Positions 52,123-61,640 of a DNA stretch of 64,000 nucleotides are shown one piece after another. This DNA comes from Pseudonocardia sp. MH-G8. Lineage in GTDB: Bacteria > Actinomycetota > Actinomycetes > Mycobacteriales > Pseudonocardiaceae. The translations under genes were made by a program, and so were the position numbers. The number at the start of each line of letters is the position of its first letter. The first letter of the stretch is position 1. The notes under the pieces are model-generated. The model saw only the letters and a list, made by a program, of their open reading frames with translations. It had not been told where the DNA came from and did not search any database. The stretch is from contig NZ_NKYF01000003.1 in assembly GCF_002262885.1 (NCBI RefSeq), positions 1 through 64,000 on the forward strand, in the 5' to 3' direction.

Positions 52123-52806
52123 TCAGGTCAAGCCGTCGAGGTGGCGCCCGAGCTCGGCGGCGGCGTGCAGCATCGCGCGGGCGCGGTCGTGCAGGCGGGC
52201 GCGCCGGTCGACGAGTGCGGACGCCACCGAGGCGGACGAGTTGGCGTTCCGCAGTTCGTCGAGCAACGGCACGATCTGCGCGAGGAGGTACCCGCTGCGG
52301 CGCAGCTGCGCGACGATGTGCGCATCGCGGACGTCGTCGGGGCCGTAGACGCGGTACCCGGTGGCGGGATCGCGATCCGGTCGCAGGAGGCCGGCCCGCT
52401 CCCACCGCCGCAGCGTGGCCGGTCGGAGCTCCAGCCGGTGGGCGACCGCCGCGATCGTGCTGGAGCGCTGGTCGCGCCGGTCGGAACCGGTCAGCGCGGT
52501 GAGCGCCTGTTCGATCGCGTCCAGGGCCTGGCGGTCCGCGAGCAGCTCGGCGTGGCTGCGGTCGACGACGACGAGCGCCTCGTCGGCGCGCCCGTCGTTC
52601 ACCAGAGCCATGATCGACCGCGCCACGGCGTGGCCGTGCGCGGGCACCAGGGCGAGGAACGTCCGCAACGCGGAGGCGTGCTCGGCGGTGTAGTTGCGGT
52701 ATCCCGAACGCGTGCGCTCGGCGGCAGGCAGGACACCGGCGGCCTCGTAGTTGCGGATCGCCTGCCCCGACAACCCGTAGGGCCGAGCGAGGTCCACGGG
52801 TCTCAT
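52123..52806 (-). CDS. MerR-family regulator with two MerR DNA-binding domains
   Basis: A 227-residue regulator with two winged helix-turn-helix units: PVDLARPYGLSGQAIRNYEA (then AGVLPAAERTRSGYRNY) near the N-terminus and IAAVAHRLELRPATLRRWER (then AGLLRPDRDPATGYRVY) near residue 120. A helical region links them. The tandem MerR layout is that of TioE-like regulators from antibiotic clusters. The ATG at 52806 puts the first domain at the very N-terminus. It controls the PPOX gene and perhaps the divergent hydrolase gene 93 bp away. Confidence 0.88.
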   Translation of the reverse strand: MRPVDLARPYGLSGQAIRNYEAAGVLPAAERTRSGYRNYTAEHASALRTFLALVPAHGHAVARSIMALVNDGRADEALVVVDRSHAELLADRQALDAIEQALTALTGSDRRDQRSSTIAAVAHRLELRPATLRRWERAGLLRPDRDPATGYRVYGPDDVRDAHIVAQLRRSGYLLAQIVPLLDELRNANSSASVASALVDRRARLHDRARAMLHAAAELGRHLDGLT

Positions 52807-52899
52807 CGGCGCTCCGGTTCGAGGTCGGTTGTTCCCGGCATTCTCGACGCGAGCCGAGCTTCCCCTGCCCCGGGTCGACACGCGCTAACGTCGTCCGGC

Positions 52900-53469
52900 A
52901 TGGCGGAAGTCCTGCTGTTCCACCACGCCCTCGGTCTCACGCCCGGCTGCCTGTCGTTCGCCGAGGAACTGCGCGCCGCAGGCCACGTCCTGCACGTCCC
53001 GGACCTCTACGGGGGCAGGACCTTCACCGAGCTCGCCGACGGTGTCGCCCATGCCGAGCAGCTCGGCTTCGGCACCCTCGTCGAGCGGGGGCGGGCGTGC
53101 GCGGACGGGCTCGCCGAGGAGATCGTCTACGCCGGCTTCTCGCTCGGCGTGGTGCCCGCGCAGGCGCTGGCCCAGACGCGTTCCGGCACGCGGGGAGCCC
53201 TGCTGATGCACGGCTGCGTCCCGCCGTCGGAGTTCGGAGCGCCATGGCCTGCGGGCCTGCCGCTGCAGATGCACACCATGGCCGACGACGAGCTGGGAGA
53301 CGTGGACCTCGCCCGTCAGCTCGTGGAGACGATCCCTACGGCGGAGCTGTTCCTCTATCCCGGTGATCGGCACCTGTTCACCGACAGCAGCCTGCCCGAC
53401 CACGACGCCGACGCCGCGGCGCTGCTGACGCGGCGCGTGCTCCGGTTCCTCGACGCGACCGATCGCTGA
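52900..53469 (+). CDS. Dienelactone-hydrolase-like alpha/beta hydrolase
   Basis: A 189-residue short alpha/beta hydrolase: EVLLFHHALGLTPGCLSFAE, HVPDLYGGRTF, and the elbow VYAGFSLGVVPAQALAQ, where the nucleophile is Ser instead of the Cys of true dienelactone hydrolases. The catalytic Asp and His regions read HTMADDELGDVD and LYPGDRHLFTDSSL. It starts 93 bp from the divergent MerR gene. An esterase acting on a small xenobiotic is likely. Confidence 0.88.
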   Translation: MAEVLLFHHALGLTPGCLSFAEELRAAGHVLHVPDLYGGRTFTELADGVAHAEQLGFGTLVERGRACADGLAEEIVYAGFSLGVVPAQALAQTRSGTRGALLMHGCVPPSEFGAPWPAGLPLQMHTMADDELGDVDLARQLVETIPTAELFLYPGDRHLFTDSSLPDHDADAAALLTRRVLRFLDATDR

Positions 53470-53550
53470 CGGCCGGTTCCCGCTGCGGCGACGTGCGCAT
53501 CGGGCCACCATGGCGGGGACCAGCACGATCCGGGAGAGGAGTGGGACCAG

Positions 53551-53928
53551 GTGGGCAGACCGACCATGACAATGGCCGCAACGGTGCTCGACGCGCCGGA
53601 CCCCCGCGCCCTCGCGCGGTTCTACCACCAGCTCCTGGGCTGGCCCGTGGTCGACGACGATCCCGCCTGGGTGACCCTGCGGCCACCCGGCGGCGGGCCC
53701 GGGCTGTCGTTCCAGCTCGAGGAGCTCTACGAGCGGCCCGCGTGGCCCGCCGAACGCGAACGCCAGCAGATGATGCTGCACCTGGACATCGAGGTCGAGG
53801 ACCTCGATGCCGCCGTCGCCCACGCGCTGGCCGCGGGAGCGTCGCTCGCCGAGTTCCAGCCGCAGGAGCATGTGCGCGTCGTCCTGGACCCGGTCGGGCA
53901 CCCCTTCTGCTTCTTCGTGAACGACTGA
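53551..53928 (+). CDS. VOC-family (glyoxalase/bleomycin resistance-like) protein
   Basis: A 125-residue single vicinal-oxygen-chelate domain: ATVLDAPDPRALARFYHQLL, GWPVVDDDPAWVTLRPPGGG, MLHLDIEVEDLDAAVAHALA, and VVLDPVGHPFCFFVND. His in MLHLDIEV and a late residue could bind metal, but the first-strand metal ligand reads Asp-Ala-Pro, so a binding rather than catalytic role is possible. A GTG start (53551) or the ATG five codons later are both possible. It is followed 16 bp later by the S9 peptidase gene. Confidence 0.88.
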   Translation: MGRPTMTMAATVLDAPDPRALARFYHQLLGWPVVDDDPAWVTLRPPGGGPGLSFQLEELYERPAWPAERERQQMMLHLDIEVEDLDAAVAHALAAGASLAEFQPQEHVRVVLDPVGHPFCFFVND

Positions 53929-53944
53929 CGGGCCCGGGTGGGGC

Positions 53945-55795
53945 ATGATCCTGGGGGTGAGTGTGAGTGCGCACCCCGCCGCCCCTGTTCCCGACCGGCT
54001 CTTCGACGACGAACGCGAGCAGCGCTGGCGCGCCCGGTTCACCGCGCCGCGGATGTCCCGGCCGGGGTGGGCACGCGACGTGCCCGATCGGTGCGTCTAC
54101 ACCTCGAACGCCAGCGGCACCACGGAGGTGTACGTCTGGGACCGCGCCACCGACCAGCACCGGAAGGTCACCGACCGCCGCAGCGGCACGCACATCGCCA
54201 CCTTGCCGCCCGACGGCGGCTCGGTCTGGTGGTTCGCCGACAGCGACGGCGACGAGTTCGGGCACTGGGTACGCGAGCCGTTCGCCGGCCTGCCCGACCG
54301 CAGCGAGCCGGCGCCCGCCCTCCCCGGCGTCGAGGACGGCTACCCGGCCGGGCTGGAGATCGGACGCGCGACGGTCGCCGCCGGCACGTCGACCGACGAC
54401 GGCACGAAGATCTGGCTGCGCCGCGGCGACGGCCCGGCCGAGATCGTCTACCAGCACGCCGAGGATGCCGGTGTCGGCGCGCTGTCGGAGGACGAGACGC
54501 TGCTCGCGATCAGCCACTCCGAGCACGGCGACTCCCGCCACCCGGCGGTGCGCGTCGTGCGCGTGTCCGACGGCCGGCTCGTCGCCGAGAAGTCGGACGG
54601 GCCGGGCAGGGGCCTCACGCCGCTGGAGTTCGCACCGGTCCGCGGGGACGGGCGGCTGCTGTTGCTGCACGAGCGCCACGGGCGCGAGGAGCTGCTGGTC
54701 TGGGACGTCCTGAGCGACACCGAACGGGAGGTGGCGCTCGACCTGCCCGGCGAGGTCGTCGCCGACTTCCACCCCGACGGGCGGCACCTGCTCGTCTGGC
54801 ACACCGCCGCCGCCCGCACCCGGTTGTACCGGTACGACCTGCAGACCGGCGCGCTCACCGAGCTGCCCGTGGCGCCCGGCTGCGTGGGCTCGGCGCAGGT
54901 GCGTCCGGACGGCACCGTCGAGTACACGTGCTCGTCGGCCGCCGAGCCGTCGAGCGTCCGGGCGTTGCACCCCGACGGCACCGACCGCGTGCTGGTCGCG
55001 CCGCTGGGCGAGCGCGCGCCGGGCTCGGTGGCCGTGGATGACCTGTGGGTGGACGGCCCCGCCGGGCCGGTGCACGCCCTCGTCGCGCGGCCGGCGGGCG
55101 TCGAGGGCCGGCCCCCGGCGGTGTTCGCCCTGCACGGCGGCCCGCATGCCGCGGACGAGGACCGGTTCAGCGCCGGACGGGCGGCGTGGGTCGAGGCCGG
55201 GTTCGTCGTGGTCGAGATCAACTACCGCGGGTCCACGGGCTACGGCTCCACCTGGCGCGACGCGATCGAGGGCCGGCCGGGGCTCACCGAGCTCGAGGAC
55301 GTGGCCGCAGTGCACGACCGCTGCGTCGCCGACGGCCTGGTCGACCCGCAGCGCTGCGTGGTCGAGGGCTGGTCCTGGGGCGGCTACCTCGCGCTGCTGG
55401 CCGTCGGCACGCAGCCCCGGCGGTGGGCCGCGGCGCTGGCCGGGGTGCCGGTGGCCGACTACCTCGCGGCCTACGAGGACGAGATGGAGCAGCTTCGCGC
55501 GTTCGACCGAGCGCTGTTCGGAGGTTCCCCCACCGAGCGGCCGGAGGTCTACCGGGAGGCGTCCCCGCTCACCTACGTCGACCGCGTTCGGGCGCCGGTG
55601 CTGCTGCTGGCGGGCGAGAACGACCCGCGCTGCCCGATCCGGCAGATCGACAACTACCTGGAGGCGCTCGCCGCACGTGGCGACGTGCCCTACGAGGTGA
55701 GCCGGTTCGACGCGGGCCACGGCTCGCTCGTGGTGGAGGAGACGCTGCGCCACGTCGCCACGGAGATCGGCTTCGCGCGTCGCGCCACGACCTGA
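53945..55795 (+). CDS. Prolyl oligopeptidase family (S9) serine peptidase
   Basis: A 616-residue peptidase. The N-terminal beta-propeller covers about residues 40-360 (YTSNASGTTEVYVWDRATDQ is a typical blade). The alpha/beta hydrolase domain follows, with AVFALHGGPHAADEDRF (oxyanion), VEGWSWGGYLALLAVG (nucleophile S477), LLLAGENDPRCPIRQ (Asp) and RFDAGHGSLVVEE (His). No signal peptide, so it is cytoplasmic: a peptide- or acyl-peptide-degrading enzyme. A GTG five codons downstream is an alternative start. Confidence 0.93.
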   Translation: MILGVSVSAHPAAPVPDRLFDDEREQRWRARFTAPRMSRPGWARDVPDRCVYTSNASGTTEVYVWDRATDQHRKVTDRRSGTHIATLPPDGGSVWWFADSDGDEFGHWVREPFAGLPDRSEPAPALPGVEDGYPAGLEIGRATVAAGTSTDDGTKIWLRRGDGPAEIVYQHAEDAGVGALSEDETLLAISHSEHGDSRHPAVRVVRVSDGRLVAEKSDGPGRGLTPLEFAPVRGDGRLLLLHERHGREELLVWDVLSDTEREVALDLPGEVVADFHPDGRHLLVWHTAAARTRLYRYDLQTGALTELPVAPGCVGSAQVRPDGTVEYTCSSAAEPSSVRALHPDGTDRVLVAPLGERAPGSVAVDDLWVDGPAGPVHALVARPAGVEGRPPAVFALHGGPHAADEDRFSAGRAAWVEAGFVVVEINYRGSTGYGSTWRDAIEGRPGLTELEDVAAVHDRCVADGLVDPQRCVVEGWSWGGYLALLAVGTQPRRWAAALAGVPVADYLAAYEDEMEQLRAFDRALFGGSPTERPEVYREASPLTYVDRVRAPVLLLAGENDPRCPIRQIDNYLEALAARGDVPYEVSRFDAGHGSLVVEETLRHVATEIGFARRATT

Positions 55796-55848
55796 AGGTC
55801 GTAGCTACCCGTCACCCGCTGGTAGCGGATCGGAAACCTGCCCCGGGG

Positions 55849-56886
55849 ATGCTGGCGCAGGTGGCACTGTGGCGGATGCACGTGGAGTTGGAAGACCGGC
55901 CCGGACGGCTCGGCGGCCTGGCGTCCGCGGTGGGGGCGGCCGGCTGCAACATCCTCTCCCTGCACGTCGTCGGCGAGCCGGGCGACAACGGCGCGGTCAC
56001 CGACGAGCTCCTGGTGCAGGTGCCGGAGCACGTCGAGCCGACGGTCCTGGTCGATGCCGTCGACTCCGCCGGTATCCCGTGCACGCTGCTCGTGCGCGCC
56101 GACGCCACCGAGCTCTCCGATCCCGCCACCACGGCGCTGGCGCTGGCGCGCATGGTGGCCGCCGACCCCGGCAGCGCGCCGAGCGCGGTCGCCACAATGC
56201 TGCGGGCGCGCCTCGTCGACCCCGCCGCGGCTGCCACCGGCGAGGTGCACACCCTGCGCGGCGGCACCCAGCAGATCCACGTCGGGCGCCCGTGGCCGTT
56301 CACCGCCACCGAGCTCTCCCGCGCGGCCGCGCTGCTCGAGCTCGCCACGCAGCTCGCGATGCGCACGCCGGCGCCTGCGGCCTCCGGCGACCGCACGCTG
56401 GTCCTGCGCGACGGCTCGGAGGTGCGCCTGCGGACCGCGGGCCCGGCCGACGGGCCGCTCGTGGCCGCGCTGCACGCCCGCTGCTCCCCGGCGTCCCGGC
56501 GCGCCCGCTACCTGAACCCGGCGCCGCGACTGCGACCCGACGAGCAGGCCGCCCTGCTCGGCTCGGGTCTGCTCGCCCTCACGACCGACGGCGGCAGCGC
56601 CGTCGGGATCGCCAACCTCGAGCCCGACCTGCGCGCCCGCCCGGTCTCGGCACGGGCGTCGGTGCTGGTCGAGGACGCCTGGCAGGGTCGCGGCCTCGGC
56701 ACCGCCCTGCTGCGCCGGATCGCCGACCTGGCGGCCGAGCAGGGCGTCGGCGAGCTGACCGGTACCGCGCGGCCCGACGACGTCGGCATCACGCGGTTGC
56801 TGCGCCGCGCCGGACTGCGCCCGGAAGCCGGGATCTCCGGCACCGAGGTGCGGCTGCGGGCGGCCCTACCGGCGCCCGTCGGCTGA
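55849..56886 (+). CDS. ACT-domain/GNAT fusion: amino-acid-regulated protein lysine acetyltransferase
   Basis: A 345-residue protein with an N-terminal ACT domain (WRMHVELEDRPGRLGGLASA, then VGAAGCNILSLHVV), a linker of about 100 residues, and a C-terminal GNAT domain from about 195 (TLVLRDGSEVRLRTAGPADG, ASVLVEDAWQGRGLGTALLR with the acetyl-CoA loop). This order matches the actinobacterial protein acetyltransferases studied in Micromonospora and Saccharopolyspora. Those bind amino acids such as Cys, Arg or Asn through the ACT domain and acetylate acetyl-CoA synthetase. A target enzyme, Acs, is encoded at 0.3-2.2 kb. A perfect terminator hairpin follows the stop. Confidence 0.85.
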   Translation: MLAQVALWRMHVELEDRPGRLGGLASAVGAAGCNILSLHVVGEPGDNGAVTDELLVQVPEHVEPTVLVDAVDSAGIPCTLLVRADATELSDPATTALALARMVAADPGSAPSAVATMLRARLVDPAAAATGEVHTLRGGTQQIHVGRPWPFTATELSRAAALLELATQLAMRTPAPAASGDRTLVLRDGSEVRLRTAGPADGPLVAALHARCSPASRRARYLNPAPRLRPDEQAALLGSGLLALTTDGGSAVGIANLEPDLRARPVSARASVLVEDAWQGRGLGTALLRRIADLAAEQGVGELTGTARPDDVGITRLLRRAGLRPEAGISGTEVRLRAALPAPVG

Positions 56887-56891
56887 CGCAC

Positions 56892-56924
56892 CGCGGCCCC
56901 GGGACCGTGGGTCCCGGGGCCGCG
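56892..56924. terminator. Bidirectional terminator between convergent genes
   Basis: CGCGGCCCCGGGACC (56892-56906) pairs without mismatch with 56910-56924 around a GTG loop. It lies 5 bp after the acetyltransferase stop and 15 bp from the msiK stop on the other strand, and can serve both. Confidence 0.85.
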
Positions 56925-56939
56925 TGCGAGAGAAGACGC

Positions 56940-58025
<1,086 letters not shown>

Positions 58026-58277
58026 GCTGTGCTCCTTCCACCGGCAGGAACGTGCCGGACGATCCGAGTGAGAGGGAGTAAAGCGCTTGCAGCCTGCCAT
58101 GGCGCAGTGCTGTTCGGCCAGACCCACCACGAACAGTGCGTGAGCAACTACCGTAAGTTGGAGTTACGGGATCGTTACAGATCGGAGTTGCCGAGGCCGC
58201 TGCGGCAACGCTTCCATGACGCGAGTCTCTGGAGCGGGTGGTCCGCGCGCTCCGGCACGTCGACGCGGAGGGGCGCC
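58026..58277. promoter_or_regulatory. Divergent msiK/sugar-operon control region with inverted repeats
   Basis: AAGCGCTT (58081-58088, within TAAAGCGCTTGCAG) resembles the core of LacI-family sugar repressor sites. CTGTTCG/CGAACAG (58110-58136) and CCGTAA/TTACGG (58151-58169, 7-nt spacer) are further inverted repeats. No regulator gene lies next to the operon in the window. Confidence 0.5.
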
Positions 58278-59684
58278 ATGCCTGCCCGGAAGTCCGGATC
58301 GCCCCTGCGGAGGCCGTCACGGGGCACGAGCGCGCTCGGCGCGGCCCTCAGCCTCGGCCTCGTCCTCGCCGGATGCGGAGGCAGCAACGTCGCCGCCGGC
58401 ACCGACGGCGCGGACGCACCGAGCGAGGACTGCGCCGCCTTCACCCAGTACGGCGACCTCTCCGGAACCCGGGTCACGATCTACACCTCGATCGTGGCCC
58501 CCGAGGACCAGCCGCACATCGACTCGTACCGGCAGTTCGAGCAGTGCACCGGCACCCAGATCGTGTACGAGGGGTCGAAGGAGTTCGAGGCCCAGCTGCC
58601 GGTACGCGTCCAGGCCGGGGCTCCGCCGGACCTCGCCTACATCCCCCAGCCCGGCCTGCTCACCACGCTGGTCAGCCAGAACCCGGGTGCCGTGCGGCCC
58701 GCCCCGCAGGCGGTGGCCGCCAACGTCGACCAGCACTACTCGGAGACCTTCAAGTCCGCGGGCAGCGTCGACGGCACGCTCTACGGAGCCCCGCTCGGCT
58801 CGAACGTCAAGTCCTACGTCTGGTACTCGCCCCAGGCGTTCGCGGCGAAGGGCTACGCCGTGCCCACCACCTGGGACGAGATGATCGCGCTGTCCGACCG
58901 GATCGTCGCGGAGGACGGAAAGCCGTGGTGTGCCGGCATCGGCTCCGGGGACGCCACCGGCTGGCCGCTCACCGACTGGCTCGAGGACGTGGTGCTGCGC
59001 GAGAGCGGCGCCGAGGTCTACGACCAGTGGGTGTCGCACGCCATCCCGTTCAACGACCCGCGGATCGAGGCCGCGCTCGACCGGGTCGGCTCGATCCTGA
59101 AGAACCCCGACTTCGTCAACGGCGGTCTCGGCGACGTCTCCTCGATCGCCACCACGACCTTCCAGGACGGCGGCCAGCCGATCCTCGACGAGACCTGCTA
59201 CATGCACCGCCAGGCCAACTTCTACGCGGCCAACTTCCCCGAGGACACCGACATCTCCGAGAACGGTCAGGTCTTCGCGTTCGAGCTGCCGCCGATCGAC
59301 CCGGCCGCGCCGCAGACGATCCTCGTCGGCTCGGAGTTCGTGGTCGCGTTCTCCGACCGGCCCGAGGTGCAGGCGTTCCAGGCCTACCTCTCCTCCCCGG
59401 AATGGGCCAACGCGAAGGCGCTGGCCGGCGGCGAGCTCGGGCAGAGCGGCTGGATCAGTGCCAACGCCGGCCTCGACCCCGCCAACCTGTCCAACCCGAT
59501 CGACCGCAAGTCGGCCGAGATCCTGCTGGACGAGAGCAACACGTTCCGGTTCGACGGGTCCGACCTGATGCCGGCGGCCGTGGGCTCCGCGACGTTCTGG
59601 CGGGCCATGACGGACTGGATCACCGGTCAGAGCACCCAGGAGTCGCTGGAGTTCATCGAGCAGTCCTGGCCCGCGTCGTCGTAG
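58278..59684 (+). CDS. Extracellular sugar-binding lipoprotein of the second sugar operon
   Basis: A 468-residue binding protein. The signal MPARKSGSPLRRPSRGTSAL runs into GLVLAGC, a good lipobox. The mature text is that of the CUT1 alpha-glucoside/oligosaccharide binders: VTIYTSIVAPEDQPHIDSYR, APPDLAYIPQPGLL, KSYVWYSPQAFAAKGYAVPT and TWDEMIALSDRIV. The ATG at 58278 has GGAGG upstream. The two permease genes follow closely. The ligand is inferred from neighbours to be a mannose- or glucose-containing oligosaccharide. Confidence 0.93.
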   Translation: MPARKSGSPLRRPSRGTSALGAALSLGLVLAGCGGSNVAAGTDGADAPSEDCAAFTQYGDLSGTRVTIYTSIVAPEDQPHIDSYRQFEQCTGTQIVYEGSKEFEAQLPVRVQAGAPPDLAYIPQPGLLTTLVSQNPGAVRPAPQAVAANVDQHYSETFKSAGSVDGTLYGAPLGSNVKSYVWYSPQAFAAKGYAVPTTWDEMIALSDRIVAEDGKPWCAGIGSGDATGWPLTDWLEDVVLRESGAEVYDQWVSHAIPFNDPRIEAALDRVGSILKNPDFVNGGLGDVSSIATTTFQDGGQPILDETCYMHRQANFYAANFPEDTDISENGQVFAFELPPIDPAAPQTILVGSEFVVAFSDRPEVQAFQAYLSSPEWANAKALAGGELGQSGWISANAGLDPANLSNPIDRKSAEILLDESNTFRFDGSDLMPAAVGSATFWRAMTDWITGQSTQESLEFIEQSWPASS

Positions 59685-59688
59685 TGGC

Positions 59689-60657
59689 GTGACCCCGCTC
59701 GACAAGCTCCTCCAACTGCTCGTCGCGGTGGCCGTCTTCGCGGCCGTGATGGGCGTGGTCCTGCTCGTCGCGGGCCGCGCCCGCGGCCGGCGCACCGACC
59801 TGGTGTCCGGCCTCGCGTTCACCGCTCCCGCCGTCCTGCTGCTCCTGGTCGGCCTGCTCTACCCGGCGGGACGCACCGCCGTGCAGTCCGTGCTCGACGC
59901 GCGCAGCGCGGGCTTCGTCGGCCTCGACAACTACATCCGGATCTTCACCCAGCCCGACCTGGTGGTCGTGCTGCGCAACACCCTGCTCTGGGTGGTGATC
60001 ACCCCGGTCCTCGCCACGGCGATCGGCCTGGTCTACGCGGTGCTGGTGGACCGCACGCGGTTCGAGTCGCTCGCGAAGGCGCTGATCTTCCTGCCGATGG
60101 CGATCTCCTTCGTCGGCGCGGCCATCATCTGGAAGTTCGTCTACGCCTACCGGCCGGACCAGCAGGACATCCAGCAGATCGGCCTGGCGAACCAGGCGCT
60201 CGTGTGGCTGGGCCTGGAACCGATCGACTTCATGCTGCAGCGGCCGTGGAACAACCTGCTGCTGATCGTCGTGATGATCTGGGTCCAGGCCGGCTTCGCG
60301 ATGACGGTGCTGTCTGCCGCGATCAAGGCCATCCCCGGCGACATCATCGAGGCCGCCCGGCTCGACGGCGTCGGCGGCGTGCGGCTGTTCGTCCACATCA
60401 CGCTGCCGAGCATCCGGCCCGCCGTCGTCGTCGTGGTCACCGCGATCAGCATCGCGGTGCTGAAGGTCTTCGACATCGTCCGCACGATGACCGGCGGCCA
60501 GTTCGGCACCAGCGTCGTGGCCAACGAGTTCTACCTGCAGAGCTTCCGGCTCTCGGAGCTGGGAATGGGCTCGGCGCTGGCCATGGTGCTCTTCTTCCTC
60601 GTGGTGCCGATCGTGATCTACAACGTGCGGCAGATGCGGAGGGCGGACGCGCGATGA
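59689..60657 (+). CDS. Sugar ABC transporter permease, MalF-like (AglF type)
   Basis: A 322-residue permease with eight hydrophobic segments. An extra N-terminal pair (LLQLLVAVAVFAAVMGVVLL) precedes the usual six, as in AglF-type subunits. The EAA loop is DIIEAARLDGVGGVRLFVHI, followed by TLPSIRP. The GTG at 59689 is 4 bp after the binding-protein stop. It overlaps the second permease gene (ATGA). Confidence 0.92.
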   Translation: MTPLDKLLQLLVAVAVFAAVMGVVLLVAGRARGRRTDLVSGLAFTAPAVLLLLVGLLYPAGRTAVQSVLDARSAGFVGLDNYIRIFTQPDLVVVLRNTLLWVVITPVLATAIGLVYAVLVDRTRFESLAKALIFLPMAISFVGAAIIWKFVYAYRPDQQDIQQIGLANQALVWLGLEPIDFMLQRPWNNLLLIVVMIWVQAGFAMTVLSAAIKAIPGDIIEAARLDGVGGVRLFVHITLPSIRPAVVVVVTAISIAVLKVFDIVRTMTGGQFGTSVVANEFYLQSFRLSELGMGSALAMVLFFLVVPIVIYNVRQMRRADAR

Positions 60658-61571
60658 CCGTCGTCGACAGCGCACCCGGGCCGCCGACGCCCGGCCTCGC
60701 CGGCCCGCCGTCCACCCGCTCGGCCGCGGCGCGGAAGGGCCTCAGCTCACCGTGGGCGTCGATCGCCGCCCTCGTCATCGCCGTGCTCTGGACGCTCCCG
60801 ACCTTCGGGCTGTTCCTGTCGTCGTTCCGCCCGGAGCGCGACGTGCGGCGCACCGGCTGGTGGACGTTCTTCGCGAACCCGGACCTGACGTTCGACAACT
60901 ACGCCGACGTGCTGCTGGGCGGCAGCCAGCCACTCGGTGGCTTCTTCGTCAACTCGATCCTGATCACGATCCCGTCGGTGGCGATCCCGATCATCCTGGC
61001 CACGATGGCGGCGTACGGCTTCGCGTGGATCCGGTTCCCGCTGCGCGACACGCTGTTCGTGGCGATCTTCGCGCTGCAGATCGTGCCGCTGCAGGTCGCG
61101 CTGCTGCCGCTGCTGGAGATCTTCGTCGGCACCGGGCTGAACGGCACCTTCTGGACCGTCTGGATCGCGCACTCGACGTTCGCGCTGCCGCTGGCGATCT
61201 TCCTGCTGCACAATTCGATGCGCGAGATCCCGTCGGAGCTCGTGGAGGCCGCGCGGGTGGACGGCGCCGGCCACGTCCGGATCTTCACCACCATCATGCT
61301 GCCCCTGATGAAGCCCGCCATCGCGGCGTTCGCGGTGTTCCAGTTCCTGTGGGTGTGGAACGACCTGCTCGTCGCACTGGTCTTCGCCGGGGGGACGCTC
61401 GACGTCGCCCCGTTGACCGTCCGCCTCGCCAACCTCGCGGGCAGCCGCGGCTCCGACTGGCACCTGCTCGCGCCCGGCGCATTCGTCGCGATCATCGTCC
61501 CGCTGGTCGTCTTCCTCGCCCTGCAGCGCTACTTCGTGCGCGGCCTGCTCGCCGGCAGCGTCAAGGGCTGA
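60654..61571 (+). CDS. Sugar ABC transporter permease, MalG-like (AglG type)
   Basis: A 305-residue permease with a Pro/Ser-rich cytoplasmic N-terminus, then ASIAALVIAVLWTLPTFGLF and five more helices. The EAA loop is ELVEAARVDGAGHVRIFTTI. It ends with QRYFVRGLLAGSVKG. Starts by ATGA overlap. It should dimerise with the preceding permease and dock MsiK. Confidence 0.92.
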   Translation: MTVVDSAPGPPTPGLAGPPSTRSAAARKGLSSPWASIAALVIAVLWTLPTFGLFLSSFRPERDVRRTGWWTFFANPDLTFDNYADVLLGGSQPLGGFFVNSILITIPSVAIPIILATMAAYGFAWIRFPLRDTLFVAIFALQIVPLQVALLPLLEIFVGTGLNGTFWTVWIAHSTFALPLAIFLLHNSMREIPSELVEAARVDGAGHVRIFTTIMLPLMKPAIAAFAVFQFLWVWNDLLVALVFAGGTLDVAPLTVRLANLAGSRGSDWHLLAPGAFVAIIVPLVVFLALQRYFVRGLLAGSVKG

Positions 61572-61640
61572 GCCGTGCCGTGAGCACGATCGAGGGCCGA
61601 GGTCCTGCGACTACCACGGTTACCGTCGACGACAATCTGC

